A stretch of DNA of 64,000 nucleotides from Alitta virens. Lineage: Eukaryota > Annelida > Polychaeta > Phyllodocida > Nereididae. Position 1 is the stretch's first letter, and the number at the start of each line of letters is the position of its first letter. Under the pieces are notes generated by a model that was given only the letters and a program-made list of their open reading frames with translations, had not been told where the DNA came from and made no database searches. Shown here piece by piece: positions 27,501 to 38,549 of this stretch. The stretch is from positions 37,140,253 through 37,204,252 of the forward strand of contig OW028575.1 in assembly GCA_932294295.1 (NCBI GenBank). Direction: 5' to 3'. The position numbers were made by a program, and so were the translations under genes.

Positions 27501-30500
27501 AATGTACTGAACATGTAGCTGAATGGTGACAACAATGGATGATTCAAGTTGCTCTAAAAGCATCTCACACAGCTGTAAGAAACGCCATCTGAGTTTGCCC
27601 TGTGTGCTTATAATTCATTTGGAATTGTTTAACATTATCAATAGTCACTAAATTTGTTACAGTGGTTTCTTGAACAATTTTGATACGTAGCAATGATACT
27701 GCTCATGTACTACATGGTCAGTCGCTAAAGAATTGCTGCCGTGCAAATTTTTCTTGTATTTTTTTTTGGGTTTGAGGCTTATTTTATTTATGTGTCAACG
27801 AGGCAATCATCCCATCTCTCTTCTTCATCACATCTTTTTTCTGAAAAGGGATATCCTAAGCAGCATTTTGGTACATGGTTGGTTCACTAGTCCCTGGACT
27901 AATTACACTAGTGCACCTTCACCGTGAATACTTCAACAGTCAAATTTTATGAACTTGTAACTGTTTTACTGTGTAGGTATGGATGTGCATTTAACTGATC
28001 AATTTCATTCTCGAAACAATGAATACTCAGTAAAATACGAAAACAAAAATATAATCTCAGTTAACAGCTAACACAACAAGTTCAGATAGTGCAGTCTTAT
28101 GCTGCTGTTGCACTGGAAATTGTGCATGCAGGTTTATATTGTGATTTTATAATTGACATGATTAAAGATACTGTAATCTGACTCCTGTATAGAGTGACTC
28201 AGTTGCAAGTACAAGCTTGCTTTGAAGCACTCAATTATATGTACCACAGTAAGAGCTTAGCATCTATGTGAACTGTACCTACCATGGTTTGTATTATGAT
28301 GCAAAGGGAAATACACCATATTAACTAATTGCATCACAAATCAAACATAATATGTACAATATCATAGTGTCCCTTAAAATTCCAACAAAGCACCAGATAT
28401 GTTTGTGTGATATCTCCACCCGAATCTGTGCATTTTAGCCTCTCACACTCTTGAAAATACTTTTCGTACTCCGACTGCATGACAGAGGACTCTACAGACC
28501 AAAATATCTGACATATATGACAAGGTCCTACCTACTCACCCGTCAGTTCATCAAAACTAGATGATTTGCAGATGATTACTAAAGAACATGATAATGAAAA
28601 AAGAAAGGTTACCTTTCCCAGGTTTTTTCTTTTTCTTCTTTTTCTTTGCATCAATGTTGTTGTTGATGACACTCGCATCCTCCACAGTTCGGCGCCCGCA
28701 TCCCTCCTCCAGACTTCCATAACTTCTTGGAGCAAATTCACTGGAACCCAAAAGTCTCTCAGTCTTTGGATAACATTCTGAATTGATCTCTGTGCCCTCA
28801 GAAGCACGTGGAAGGATATTGCCACCAATAAAGTCAATGCGCTGGTCTACTTTCTGGGTTGATGGGCGTATGCCTCGACCAATTCCAGTATACACGATGT
28901 TCCTACGAGGAGAGGAGGATGGGCTTGCTTCATCTGTGTCCTCGTTCCTCATTGCAGTGAAGTGAGAACGCATGCCATACAGTTGCCAGTGTGGATTTAC
29001 CTTTTCCCCTGGCATGTTATCATCCACTGGATGAGATTCATCATACTGGATGCTGTTTAGTCTACAAGCGTTCTCGTTAAAATGAGTATAAACTATTGTC
29101 TTGGCCACTTTGCGAGGGTCCTCTTCCTCAACATTATACACATCATCATAACTCATTTCATTCTGTTTACGAATCTGGTTGTTCTTATCCTCGTAATGAG
29201 TAGGTTTACGTGGATCTACAACTACTTCACAAAGATCATATTTGTCCGGACAGTAGTCAAACACTTCTTTTAGGCGCTCGTCATCTAAGGGATTGTGAAC
29301 GACTACTTTGTCCTTTTTGACTGGCACCTTGTCGGGGTTATGTACAGTCACTTTATCTTTGGCACTTGAGGGAGAAGCATCGCTAAGAGAGGAGGGACTG
29401 CAGTAGTCCCAGTACGCACCATTTCGACTATCACTGTCCTCCATGGAGGAGGCAGATGATGAATTGTCACTAGACAGGGCCACAGGAGATGCATGTTTGC
29501 TCACATCTGAGTCCATTGTGCTGCTGCCCTGTGAAGTCCGTGATATTGAGTTCATGAATGCTTGTTGCGATTTCGACATTTCGGCATCAGTGTCACACAG
29601 ACCCAATTCCACACCAATCTTGCTGAACTCTTCCTCTGGGAGCTCTGCAAGATCTCGGGCTTTCTCCTTGATGTTGTCAACCTAAAACAAAGACAGAATG
29701 TTTTTGATTACCAAAAGCAGAGCATTACCCATGTAGTTGGCAAAAAAGCAGAAAACAACACAACAATAAGAACATGACCTTTGTGACATCAGATTAGGGT
29801 GACAGGAAAATTGAAATTAGCAGCAAACAACTTCAACTCTACTTTTCAAAGATTGTGCAAAATGGACTTAAACTAATTCTTACAGTCTTACTTTAAGGTG
29901 AAAACGCAGTGCAAAAGATTTTTCTTCAGACATTTAGTTATAAATATGGCAAGACTCTTGAAGCAATCCAACATGCACAATGCTGATTCAGTTATCTGAA
30001 ACATTCACTTTTCATTCCTATAACACTGATTTTCCCACTGAGGCAATCATGACAAGATATCCTTGTGATCATAGTGTAAGAAGTTCAAAATACATGTTCT
30101 ATAGCCTGAAGTCAACCAAGAACATTACAAACTGTATACTTTTAGAAGTGTTTTTAATAATACTACTTTAAAATTTTTACCATAAATCTGATAATGATCA
30201 TAAACTATTCTACTACATCAACTTGATCATGCAATAAACATTTGCCATAAATTTCACCAGCACCAAAATAAACAAACCCCAGCTAAATAAGTCCAATTCC
30301 CATAAACATATCACGGATCATTCTGCATTGAAACAAGAACCTAGATAGCATGACACATCAGTTGTCGTCGGGCCGACATGACCCACATCGAATCCAAATG
30401 ACGTTGGGCCAACCTTACATGCTATTGGGGAAGGATCAGAAGCTATGACATTTGAAATACCACCACACAACACAGTATGATCATGCAACAACATACATGC

Positions 30501-33500
30501 ATGCAGAAAACAGACATACCGTCTTTCAAAGACCACTCCACAACAGCAAAACCTGTCAAACAAAAACCAGATTCATAGTGTCAGAAAAGAAATGCTTAAA
30601 CTGGCCTGTTAGCATTACATTTCAAATTAAAATGAATGCAGAGGCGCATTCTTATTGGGTTCCTTCGTTTGGGAATGATATAGCACTTTCAATGAAGGAA
30701 GAAATGCGGGACACTGCCCAACCAATTATTTTCTGAAAATACCTAACATTTGATGATAAATATAGAAATTGAAGTCAGAAAACTATGTTCTGTACCTAGC
30801 TACATGTCCCCTGTCCACAGGACAGGGTTACAACGACCGAGATGAAAAAATATGGACTTTCGGGCTTGTGTGGGAACTAGCCTTTTAATAAATGTTTGCC
30901 ACATGAAATACACCTGCTCTAGGGTTAGACATACCTTTTTAATTGTATCGCGCTCAGATTTATTTGATTTCTTCCAATTATCATTGATTTCTGCACTATT
31001 TTTGAAGTCATGTTTCCTATATTAACATGACAGCAATGGCCCCCTAGTTCTGCCAAAACTCACAAGAGGGCTCCGGCGACATTTCAACGCCCCTAGTGGA
31101 TAATAAGATTCACACAGAATAGCGCTGGCAAGTCCTCATTTCTGTCAATTTGACATTTACAATACATTAAAATAACATCCACATGATTTCAATTCATAAA
31201 AAGCAAATGGAGCAAATTATTCACTGATTTTTAATGTCAACAAAGTCTGAACAGGCACGGTGGCGCCACCGTCATGTGACTGCTGGGGGCATTGCAATGG
31301 CGAAAGCATGAACTAGCACACGTGAATTTATGAAATTGCTCTTTAAAACGATGTTTCCACTGGTTTTTTCAGTAATATCTGAATGCTAGCTGATAGTAAA
31401 CAAAGTCCTTGCGTGCATAGGGCAGGGGCCTAGCTCAGAGGTAGCGCTCTGGGCTTCCAACCGCTGGGTCCCGGGTTCGATTCCCGGTCGAGCCTAAGTT
31501 GGATGGCTGTTTCATCCTTCGTCTCATTGCCATGGTCTCTGCCTGTCCTAATTAGCCCAACTGGTGCAGAAATACAGGACGTAAAACCCTAATCACCCAC
31601 CCACCCTTGCGTGCATAACGACGAAATAAAGTATGCTAACGTGTTTATTGAGAAAAATGTGTCGTAAATGTCAACTTCCAAGAATTCCTATAAAAGTCGT
31701 TCCGACCCTACATCGCATCTAATGCAATGTAGGTCGGTTCTGGCTATTCTGTACCTAAAATAAAATAACCAACATTTAATTTGTCAACCTAAGTTGAGCT
31801 AGGGTGTTGCGCATCAGTTGACTCGCATGTTACATGCACGTACATGGCGGTCCACAGATCCCCGCGACCAATCAAACTGTATATGCATAAACCAGGTAAT
31901 TAAGCCTAGTAATAGCAAGGGCCGCCCGGAGCCGGTCGGAGGAATAGCCCATTGCTTTAGGAATAATAACTGTACACTGTCACTGGCAATGTGCGGGCTT
32001 GCATACTTAGCAAATAAAAATTATTTGATTTATCTGTATTTAGTGTTTTATTATGGCCTAGTGCAAAAATAATGAACTTCAGAAGCCAAGGTGTGACATA
32101 ACCAAAGCGTTATATTTTGCCGTTTTTTTTTAAGATAATGCTTCATAAAAACTCAGACTTCTTATGAACTGAAATTTTGATAATAGTCTGGAATGATATA
32201 TTGAACATATAATACCATGATTTTATGCTATTATTTTTTCTAAAAGATCGATAAATTTATGAAAATCTAAGTAATAAATGGAGTATAATGCTCAGACAAA
32301 ATGAACTTCCCTCTAATTTTTAGATACCAGTGACATAGGGAAAAAAGCTAAATTTAAACTTTGAGCTACAGATATCTTCACAAATATCATTGCTATCTTT
32401 CCGCAAAATTCAGCAATCTGTATGCTATATTACTTGCATAATTCTTCGAGAATAAATTAAATTAGGAAATTTAACTTATATTTAACATGGAGACATCTTT
32501 AGTAAGAAGAACAGTGAACAGGCAACGCAAAGAATAAATACAAAATACTTTTACTCTTGAAAACTGGACTAAATATACATTAGAAAATGTCAGTTCAGAA
32601 TGTTAAATTATTAACAAATTACTGAAATTAATCAATGATATTTAACCTACTTCAAAATGTCACACTAATAATGGTAAAAAATGCTGTTCATTTAGTTATA
32701 AAATCAAAAAGGCTAAATTGATTTGCCTCAAATTTTCAGAGAATGCTCACAACATATACCAAATGTAAGATAGATATAAATAGCAACAGTAGAATTGGTA
32801 GTATAACTGTACAGGGTGTGCTATAAAAACTTGCACAAGCAGCTACTGCTACCTCTTTTGTTATTACCTCAATTGACTGTAATCGCATGCAGCTGCAATC
32901 ATACACACGAAAGTAATAATAGTCCTAAATTATGTTTATAAATATATTTTCGTTTTTCCTCAAGAATTATAGATAATATGGATCTAAATATAGCACATGC
33001 ACACTTATCACACCTTCAGGTGATTTTCACCTCGGCTTTTGCAATAAGCATTAGATTATGTCACTGATCATACAGATGTGTTACAGACACCTTTCTTGAC
33101 CTTTGCCACCAAAAATAGGGCAAATAGATTCATTTTTAAGAGCCAGTTTTTCTAAGATTCAGGCACTTAACCATTAGGGTGTGATATACCACATCTCAGA
33201 TTTTGCCCAAAAATTTTTTTTTGGTAAATATTTGCTAATAAGTGGGAAAAATCACATTTTTAGCCCCCCATACCTTTTAGGTAATTTTTGGGGGCTCTTT
33301 GAAATATAAGGGCTAAAAACGTTTCCTGTGAAAATCGGGATTTCAAATGCCATTTTTTCAGTGCTCCCTTAGTGAACCTCTGTGATATTTGAATGGCTAA
33401 ATATATGGGGTCAAGGGTTTCATTTGGTATCAAATTAATGGGGGTTGACTTAGGGCGCAGACAATAGGGGGCTCTCAAAGTTACTACTTGCGACCATTTT

Positions 33501-36500
33501 ATGCCACATTGCCAGGGCAATTGTGGCTTGCGCCCTAAGTTTACCTCAATGTTTTGTGCATGCATATGAAGGAAGGGTCCTATACTATAACTTTAGATGA
33601 AAATTAGGATGGTACACTGAGGGCGCATGCCCACAGGGGGCGCTGTTTCCTGTAAAATAGTGAAACAGACCCTTTTTCAGGGCTCCCTCTCTCATTGCGC
33701 CCTAAGTCAAATTCAATGTAATCAACCAAGTTATGTTCCAAAACATCTCTAGTTTCTATGGTATAAGAATCACTGAGGTACTCCTGTCCATTATACCTCT
33801 ATAATTTTTTATATGTACCATTGATGACGATTTTGCCATTTTTCTGAAAATCACCAGGATGCTTCCAGAATGTGTCCTAAAAGTCTTGCAAGTTGTGTTT
33901 CTACAGGTTTTTGATTGTGAGGAATACATTTGTTTGGAATGCTAAGAGTGCATGCCATTGGGGGATGCCACAAGTACACAAAAATGAAATAAAAATGCCA
34001 GCTCTCCTATAATTCAACGAAAACAAAGAAAGATTTATTGTCAAAACAATACATGAGACATTGACAGTAACTACTGCCTATAATATTAATTAGTTGTAAT
34101 TTTTTACCACATGCTGAACATTTTATGCCTGATTTTATTCTGTAACAGGCATTACACAGTCTACATGTCTATAACTGCTCTGCTCACAATATTGACTATA
34201 AGTACAATGTACAACAGACAAATAATTATCCAAATGCTCACATCAACAAAGTCTGGAATATACACATAAAACTGACTAAGCACACTTCAGTGTACATTGT
34301 ACAACAGACAAATATTTTAAAAATAATTATCCAAATGCAGATCAACAAAGTCTGGAATACTCCTATATGATTTTACATCAAAATTTAAAATCACATCTAT
34401 TTTTAAAATTAAGGAAAATTTGTAATTTTATTAAATTATAACTTTACTGTGATTCTACTGTTTTATAATCATGATTTTAAAACAGCTAATGAATTTCAAC
34501 TGTATATCCTAATTTTACAAACTGCTTTATTTACCCATTATATATTCTACTTTTATCATTTGCCATATTGTGAGAACCGTCAATTGTTTTTAAAATGAAT
34601 GAGTGCAATATAAAATCTGAATAAATGTAGACTTAAATTGAACAATTTCAAAATATGAATGCTAAATATAGAGAAAATGCATTGCCAATCACAATATCAA
34701 ACCGGGTAATAGCTTCTGGGGCCTGTCATCTATTGTACTGCTTGTTCCAGTCTTTCACAGAAATAACTTGAAATGGAAGTTGGTGAGAGTGCATCCAGCA
34801 TGTTTAAGTCGTAAGCACAACAAATTTGACAGAATGCTTCAGAGATTTCTTGTTAAGGTTCAGAGTTTCAACAACTTTTTAAGCTTTTCCACATCATCCG
34901 CACCAAAAATTAAATGACCAAACACGGCAAATTGTCATCAATGGTCCATATAAAAAATTATAGAGAGGTAATGGACAGGAGTACCTCAGTGATTCTTATA
35001 CCACAGAAACTAGAGATGTTTTGGAACATAAATTTGTTGATTACACTGAATTTGACTTAGGGCGCAATGAGAGAGGGAGCCCTGAAAAAGGGTCTGTTTC
35101 ACTATTTTACAGGAAACAGCGCCCCCTGTGGGCATGCGCCCTCAGTGTACCATCCTAATTTTCATCTAAAGTTATAGTATAGGACCCTTCCTTCATATGC
35201 ATGCACAAAACATTGAGGTACACTTAGGGCGCAAGCCACAATTGCCCTGGCAATGTGGCATAAAATGGTCGCAAGTAGTAACTTTGAGAGCCCCCTATTG
35301 TCTGCGCCCTAAGTCAACCCCCATTAATTTGATACCAAATGAAACCCTTGACCCCATATATTTAGCCATTCAAATATCACAGAGGTTCACTAAGGGCGCA
35401 CTGAAAACATTGCATTTGAAATCCCTTATATTTCAAAGAGCCCCCAAAAATTACCTAAAAGGTATGGGGGGCTAAAAATGTGATTTTTCCCACTTTTTAG
35501 CAAATATTTACCAGAAAAAAAATTTTGGGCAAAATCTGAGACGTGGTGTATCACACCCTGCCTAAATCTTAGAAAAACTGGCTCTTAATAAGAAGGTAGA
35601 GCATTGACACTTTTGAGGCGGAAAGTGCCATTTTGGATTTTGGTAAATTTTCTGTCATTTCTGTCTAATTAACTGGCCAATCCTCCTGAAAATCATGTGA
35701 TTATTTCGAGATTAGTTGTAAATTCAAAAAGTCCCTCTGGAATGCCATTATATTTCTGTTTTATTTTCATGACCTTGCTGAATCAAAACTGGAACCAACC
35801 TTCTTATCATCTAATACCTCGATATATATATGCACATATAAAAAACATTGAAGGCGGATTCTGTGCAAATATGATATTTTCTATGGCTTCAGAGGTGTAG
35901 TAACTAGGAAATATCTAATTTGTAAACTTTCTGCAACTAGAGACACCATGCAAGCAGACAGAAATTTGACTTCTGTGATGTGTATCACTCAGAACAAGCC
36001 CTGCAGCATACACCCTCTCAATAATTCAGATACTGATATTGTCTAACATTATAAGATCAAAAATATCACAATGACCAATTGCTTATACCCCTAACTAAAT
36101 GTGGCAAAACTTTAAAAGACTTCATAAGCATTCGAGTAACCTAGAGCTATCCCGAAAGTAGAGATGCCTTGTGCAAGTTTTTATGGCGCACCCTGTATTT
36201 AATGTGAGACCAAATATTATATCAAAGGCTTCATTATTTTTGCACTAGGCCCCATAAAACTAGACCGGGTGTACAGTTGTGCACTGTCTTAGCAGCACCG
36301 ACTGAGGACTTGGCATTGGTTGACTGTGCTAGTTGTGGCACTGGCATAAAACGTGAATTTGTGATGAAATAAAAGATTATACCTCGTTGAAAACCTGTGC
36401 CGTGATTAAACTAACACGTTAGGGGTAATCTTGCAGTGTAGAGACAACTTATCGATTCTTTTATCCTTCAAACTAGTGCATTTTGTCTTTTGAGTGGGAG

Positions 36501-38184
36501 AAAAATCCATCATCTCTTTCTGCATTGGTCACATGAACAGTTTATCTGAATTTTAGGTCGCGATGGGTCACGGTTAACACTATTTCAGAAAATTGTCTTT
36601 CTTAAAGAGTTCTTAATTTACACTAAAATGATCGTCGACCATATCGCCATATGTACCATCTGTAGGGCACGTGAGTTTTATAAGCAACTTTTATTTTGCT
36701 TAAAAACTAAGCCTAAATTGTTCAATAAACCAATGCAATGTCATCAGTTGGCGCTGCCTTGCAGCTCACAACTGTATAAACTTGCTCTACTATACACTAC
36801 CAACACTTGATGAGCCGATTTGCCTTTAAAAACTTTCGCAACAGTTCTATTTCCAAAGCACTGCTGAGAGGCATTGAAATTACATTTTCTCATAAAAATG
36901 GACACACTTGTCTGTACTTTTTTGAAGAGAAATTGTTGTCATCAGTCATAATAACTAACCTGAGGTTGTTTTAATCTTTGTTGTTAAATTTGCCCTCGCT
37001 GACGGCGCCATTTTTGTGAATAATGCATTCTAGGAGGATTATAAAAATGAAAATTAGGTGTCCGCAATGACGTCATAAACAAACCACGTCACTTAAACTA
37101 TTGTTATGTCATCAGAATCTATTTTCCCATAATTCTCAGTCCAAAATGGCGATGAAGTTCACTGACCAAAAATCGGCGAAGTCATCCTTTTTAGAGGACA
37201 AGTAATAATTGTTACATCATTGCCTTCATGTCTGTTTAAAATTAGGACCATATAGTCATAACGCGTGGACAGGGAAGGTCAGTATAGTGCTGCGTTGTGA
37301 CATCATCATATTTTGAATGCGAAAGTTTTTAGTGGGCAATCGGTCCTCTACAGAGGATAGGTACGCCATCTAACTATACACCATATCAAATAAGCTGGAA
37401 GTTGTCTGGAGCTGGCTTTCAGTTTGAAAATCCAAATGACATTAAAATCAATATCAAAATTCTTTCAGGAGCCACAAGAGGTTACGTATACATACAGGGG
37501 GGTTTTTTAATTTTTATTTATAATACGTTTTTGTTTTATTTTATTTTTTTTGGGGGAGAAGGGCGGGTTTAAAGTTAATAGCCTAATAGGAATAATTTTA
37601 AAATTCTAACTTTATCATAGTTTATGTGTTACTGTACTATTTTCTACGACTAAATATTGACGAATTGGTGAAACATGAAAAAAACATAGACTTCACTCAA
37701 ATGTATAGTCATAGCTCAGTGGACGAGTTATTCCAGCGAATCTACAGTTCATAAACAACTTCAAGACACAAGTTCCAGCCTGGCAAAGACCACTCCTGAG
37801 CCATTGGAATAGACACACAAAACCGAATTTAGACTGTCCAGAAAGAAGTCTGACTGATTTAATAAGCATCAACAACACAACCGTCGCCCAGTATGCTCAC
37901 TCCGTGTGGACAATACACGAGGCATAAATATGAACTCCAACAAATATGAATATGACAGTTCAAAGCAAAAGCCAACAACACGAGACGGCCATGTTCTCCG
38001 TGCACCTGTTCGATTTCGTTTTGACCCCTTGCATCATGGCGTTTACCTTTTTATTTGAAAAACCTTTGGGGATTATGGTGTCATAAATAGCCAGGAAGTT
38101 GTCTGCGTCCTCACGCCTCAAAGATGACGCCAACATATACGAAATACGAAGAATAATGTCAATGTTTCCATCGTCCAAATCCAT
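12598..38184 (-). CDS. NUFIP2-like low-complexity protein, five coding exons
   Basis: Minus-strand exons 38184-38047, 29681-28613, 15095-12939, 12755-12723 and 12632-12598 join with matching phases (0,1,1,1) and GT/AG borders into 1143 codons, with stop TGA at 12600-12598. The 46-residue first exon begins MDLDDGNIDIILRISYMLAS and looks helical. Exon 2 opens with VDNIKEKARDLAELPEEEFS, then becomes Ser/Asp-rich and ends in a poly-lysine run. Exon 3 (719 aa) is disordered, with Lys-rich clusters (ARRKKKKDS, VCKKKKPKS), SAFPELGG and SYAKIAAKP. The tail VYFIRKEWDRLAELAQRNP followed by NKVIIYSCD matches, by my recall, the spacing K-E...L...[DN]P-x-[KR]-[IV]-I-x-Y at the C-terminus of NUFIP2, an FMRP- and stress-granule-associated RNA-binding protein. 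The NUFIP2 link is inference from that tail alone. Extra exons in the 29.7-38.0 kb intron cannot be excluded. Confidence 0.72.
15096..20358. other. Intron of the NUFIP2-like gene
   Basis: Non-coding intron sequence. Two G-runs of 16 and 15 (15680-15695, 15707-15721) lie in a GC-rich island at 15500-15760 that differs sharply from its AT-rich surroundings. An imperfect palindrome (CCAGGTATG...CAATACCTGG) lies near 18637-18667. No other feature is recognised. Confidence 0.5.
15680..15737. repeat. Double poly(G) tract, G16 and G15
   Basis: Two long guanine runs separated by CTGCTGCAGCT, followed by GGGGCT and GGGGGGAGG. On the + strand this could fold into G-quadruplexes; on the minus strand, the transcribed sense of the host gene, it is C-rich. 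Confidence 0.9.
20359..20398 (-). CDS. Possible alternative first coding exon of the NUFIP2-like gene
   Basis: On the minus strand an ATG at 20398-20396 opens MPQPFPDRSDFDQ and is followed by a strong donor (CAAG|GTGAGT, exon end 20359). It ends in the same phase as exon 2 of the main model and would splice cleanly to 15095, giving ...FDQDDSGGKVER. Its 40-nt length is not a multiple of three, so it could not be a simple cassette between exons 2 and 3; an alternative 5' exon fits better. It would make a shorter protein lacking the first 402 residues. No TATA box or CpG island is obvious upstream. Confidence 0.38.
22634..22666. repeat. Short palindrome sharing the CATGGAGTCA arm
   Basis: Arms ACCATAGAGTCAC (22634-22646) and GTGACTCCATGGT (22654-22666) pair at 12 of 13 positions around a 7-base loop. 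The arm is shared with palindromes at 49854 and 52101. Confidence 0.8.
26065..26197. promoter_or_regulatory. Candidate promoter with opposed CCAAT boxes and TATA-like site
   Basis: GCTGATTGGTTGGGCG (ATTGG at 26071-26075) and AGCCAATCAGGA (CCAAT at 26106-26110) are close matches to the NF-Y consensus, in opposite orientations 30 bp apart. A TAAAAGG at 26191-26197 lies 80 bp downstream on the + strand. This would suit an intronic promoter, but no exon is firmly attached to it. Confidence 0.3.
31420..31604 (+). mobile_element. tRNA-derived SINE with intact 13-bp target duplication
   Basis: A tRNA-like head with an A box (TAGCTCAGAGG, 31431-31441) and a B box (GGTTCGATTCC) carries CTTCCAA where the anticodon loop would be, suggesting tRNA-Gly(UCC) ancestry. 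A non-tRNA body (AAGTTGGATGGCTGTTTCAT, ..., ATACAGGACGTAAA) and a (CCCA)n tail follow. The duplication CCTTGCGTGCATA flanks it at 31407-31419 and 31605-31617. It is the best-preserved copy in the window and should be the reference for the family. Confidence 0.9.
31702..31737. repeat. 36-nt hairpin
   Basis: CCGACCCTACATCGCAT and ATGCAATGTAGGTCGG form near-complementary arms around a 3-base loop. It is shorter than a typical animal pre-miRNA; more likely a remnant of a palindromic element. Confidence 0.6.
33137..33838. repeat. Left arm of the internal inverted repeat
   Basis: This arm pairs with 34925-35590 at high identity with small gaps. It contains several copies of TTAGGGCGCA or its complement TGCGCCCTAA (about 33448, 33531, 33693; near-match GAGGGCGCA at 33620) and a CTCF-like CCACAGGGGGCGCTG at 33631-33645. 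Confidence 0.85.
34925..35590. repeat. Right arm of the internal inverted repeat
   Basis: Inverted copy of 33137-33838. Differences are mostly substitutions, plus a deletion of the stretch equivalent to 33318-33345, which shortens its open frame from 101 to 92 codons. The frame between shared landmarks is otherwise open in both. Confidence 0.85.
36257..38046. other. First intron of the NUFIP2-like gene, 5' part
   Basis: Mostly featureless AT-rich DNA. A small cluster near 37.0-37.2 kb (CRE site, minimal open frame) is listed separately. No other gene or repeat is recognised. Confidence 0.45.
37068..37205 (+). promoter_or_regulatory. CRE-like site followed by a 19-codon open frame
   Basis: A perfect CRE (TGACGTCA, 37068-37075) is followed by CCACGTCAC. 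An ATG in good context (CAAAATGGCG, 37146) opens MAMKFTDQKSAKSSFLEDK and stops at 37203-37205. The last codons overlap a possible splice donor (CAA|GTAATA), so this might be a first exon of an unrecognised + strand transcript. Evidence is thin. Confidence 0.25.
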
Positions 38185-38200
38185 TCTCACTAGCGGCCAT
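38159..38200 (-). other. uORF overlapping the start codon of the NUFIP2-like gene
   Basis: On the minus strand the first ATG met is at 38200-38198 (AAGATGGCC, a good initiation context) and encodes MAASENGFGRWKH before a stop at 38161-38159. It overlaps the presumed start ATG (38184-38182) in another reading frame. Ribosomes starting here would bypass the main frame, so it could damp translation if the transcript starts upstream of 38200. Confidence 0.5.
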
Positions 38201-38245
38201 CTTGAATAATTACGTCCATGCTGTTGTCATGCTGCAAACAACGCT

Positions 38246-38260
38246 ATCTGATTGGTGGAT
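38246..38260 (-). promoter_or_regulatory. CCAAT box upstream of the NUFIP2-like gene
   Basis: On the minus strand the text reads ATCCACCAATCAGAT, matching the NF-Y site, 67 bp upstream of the start codon. NF-Y sites commonly sit 60-100 bp before the transcription start; here the start would have to be very near the ATG. Confidence 0.45.
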
Positions 38261-38303
38261 GAAAGCAATAACAAATGACCACGTGTTTGCGAAAGCAACC
38301 CCT

Positions 38304-38325
38304 CCCCCCCCCCCCCCCCCCCCCC
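38304..38325. repeat. Poly(C) tract, C22
   Basis: Twenty-two cytosines, the longest such tract in the window, ~120 bp upstream of the NUFIP2-like start. Confidence 0.95.
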
Positions 38326-38549
38326 AAGTCAAAAGGTGCTAAACAGCAATGTATAATTTATGCCAATTGGATTATGGAGGGGAGGGTTCTAGGAATGGTT
38401 GAGGTTTATCAAAATTAGGTGATTTAAACATAGGCTGCGCTGCAGCAAAACCCTCAGCGAATCGCCATTGGCACAAATTCAGTAGTTTGCTATTACCCAT
38501 AATGCACTACGATTATCTCACTAGGTCTCCTCGCCTCCTAATCTCGAAG

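Larger units (their letters stand above)
20399..28612. other. Intron or upstream region of the NUFIP2-like gene
   Basis: This is the intron between coding exons 2 and 3 in the long model. It holds a C17 tract (20721-20737), a G16 tract (24069-24084), a 33-bp hairpin at 22634-22666 and a CCAAT-rich stretch near 26.1 kb. A 148-codon + strand open frame at 25758-26204 shows no recognisable domain and is not called. Confidence 0.45.
29682..32045. other. Large intron of the NUFIP2-like gene, 3' half
   Basis: Non-coding, with a SINE at 31420-31604. At 30359-30415 the text GTCGGGCCGAC and GTTGGGCCAAC forms a small two-unit repeat. At 31254-31285 a perfect 14-bp palindrome CGGTGGCGCCACCG sits beside GTCATGTGAC, an E-box-like site. 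A CTCF-like motif (ACGCCCCTAGTGGA) is at 31087-31100. Confidence 0.45.
32812..36194. mobile_element. 3.4-kb fold-back DNA transposon, TA-flanked
   Basis: The left end CAGGGTGTGCTATAAAAACT and the inverted right end CAGGGTGCGCCATAAAAACT form terminal repeats flanked by TA on both sides (32810-32811, 36195-36196), as in Tc1/mariner-type insertions. Inside, a long inverted repeat pairs ~33137-33838 with ~34925-35590, leaving a ~1.1-kb AT-rich loop. Each arm holds a similar open frame (33565-33260 minus, 35197-35475 plus). No transposase is recognised, so it appears non-autonomous. The superfamily is uncertain. It lies inside the largest intron of the NUFIP2-like gene. Confidence 0.75.
32048..36254. 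repeat. Outer inverted repeat beyond the fold-back element
   Basis: GGCCTAGTGCAAAAATAATG near 32054-32073 recurs inverted (CATTATTTTTGCACTAGGCC) near 36232-36251, outside the TA-flanked ends. On the right it is only ~37 bp from the terminus, on the left ~740 bp, so the fold-back element may have landed in, or be part of, a larger palindromic element. Confidence 0.6.

Noticed and set aside
28545..28562. 17-nt microexon on the minus strand (AG|TTTTGATGAACTGACGG|GTGAGT)
   Set aside because: Splice-like borders exist, but 17 nt would shift the frame between exon 2 and exon 3, which otherwise join in phase.
31425..31495. Functional tRNA gene
   Set aside because: A and B boxes are present, but acceptor and anticodon stems pair poorly, the head is joined to a fixed non-tRNA body and the copy has target duplications; it is a SINE. 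The same applies to the heads at 48737, 48978, 49216 and 50040.
33260..35475. Two paralogous small genes in opposite orientation
   Set aside because: The frames lie wholly inside the inverted arms of a transposon, lack a known domain and have no visible promoter or splicing; recorded as element features.
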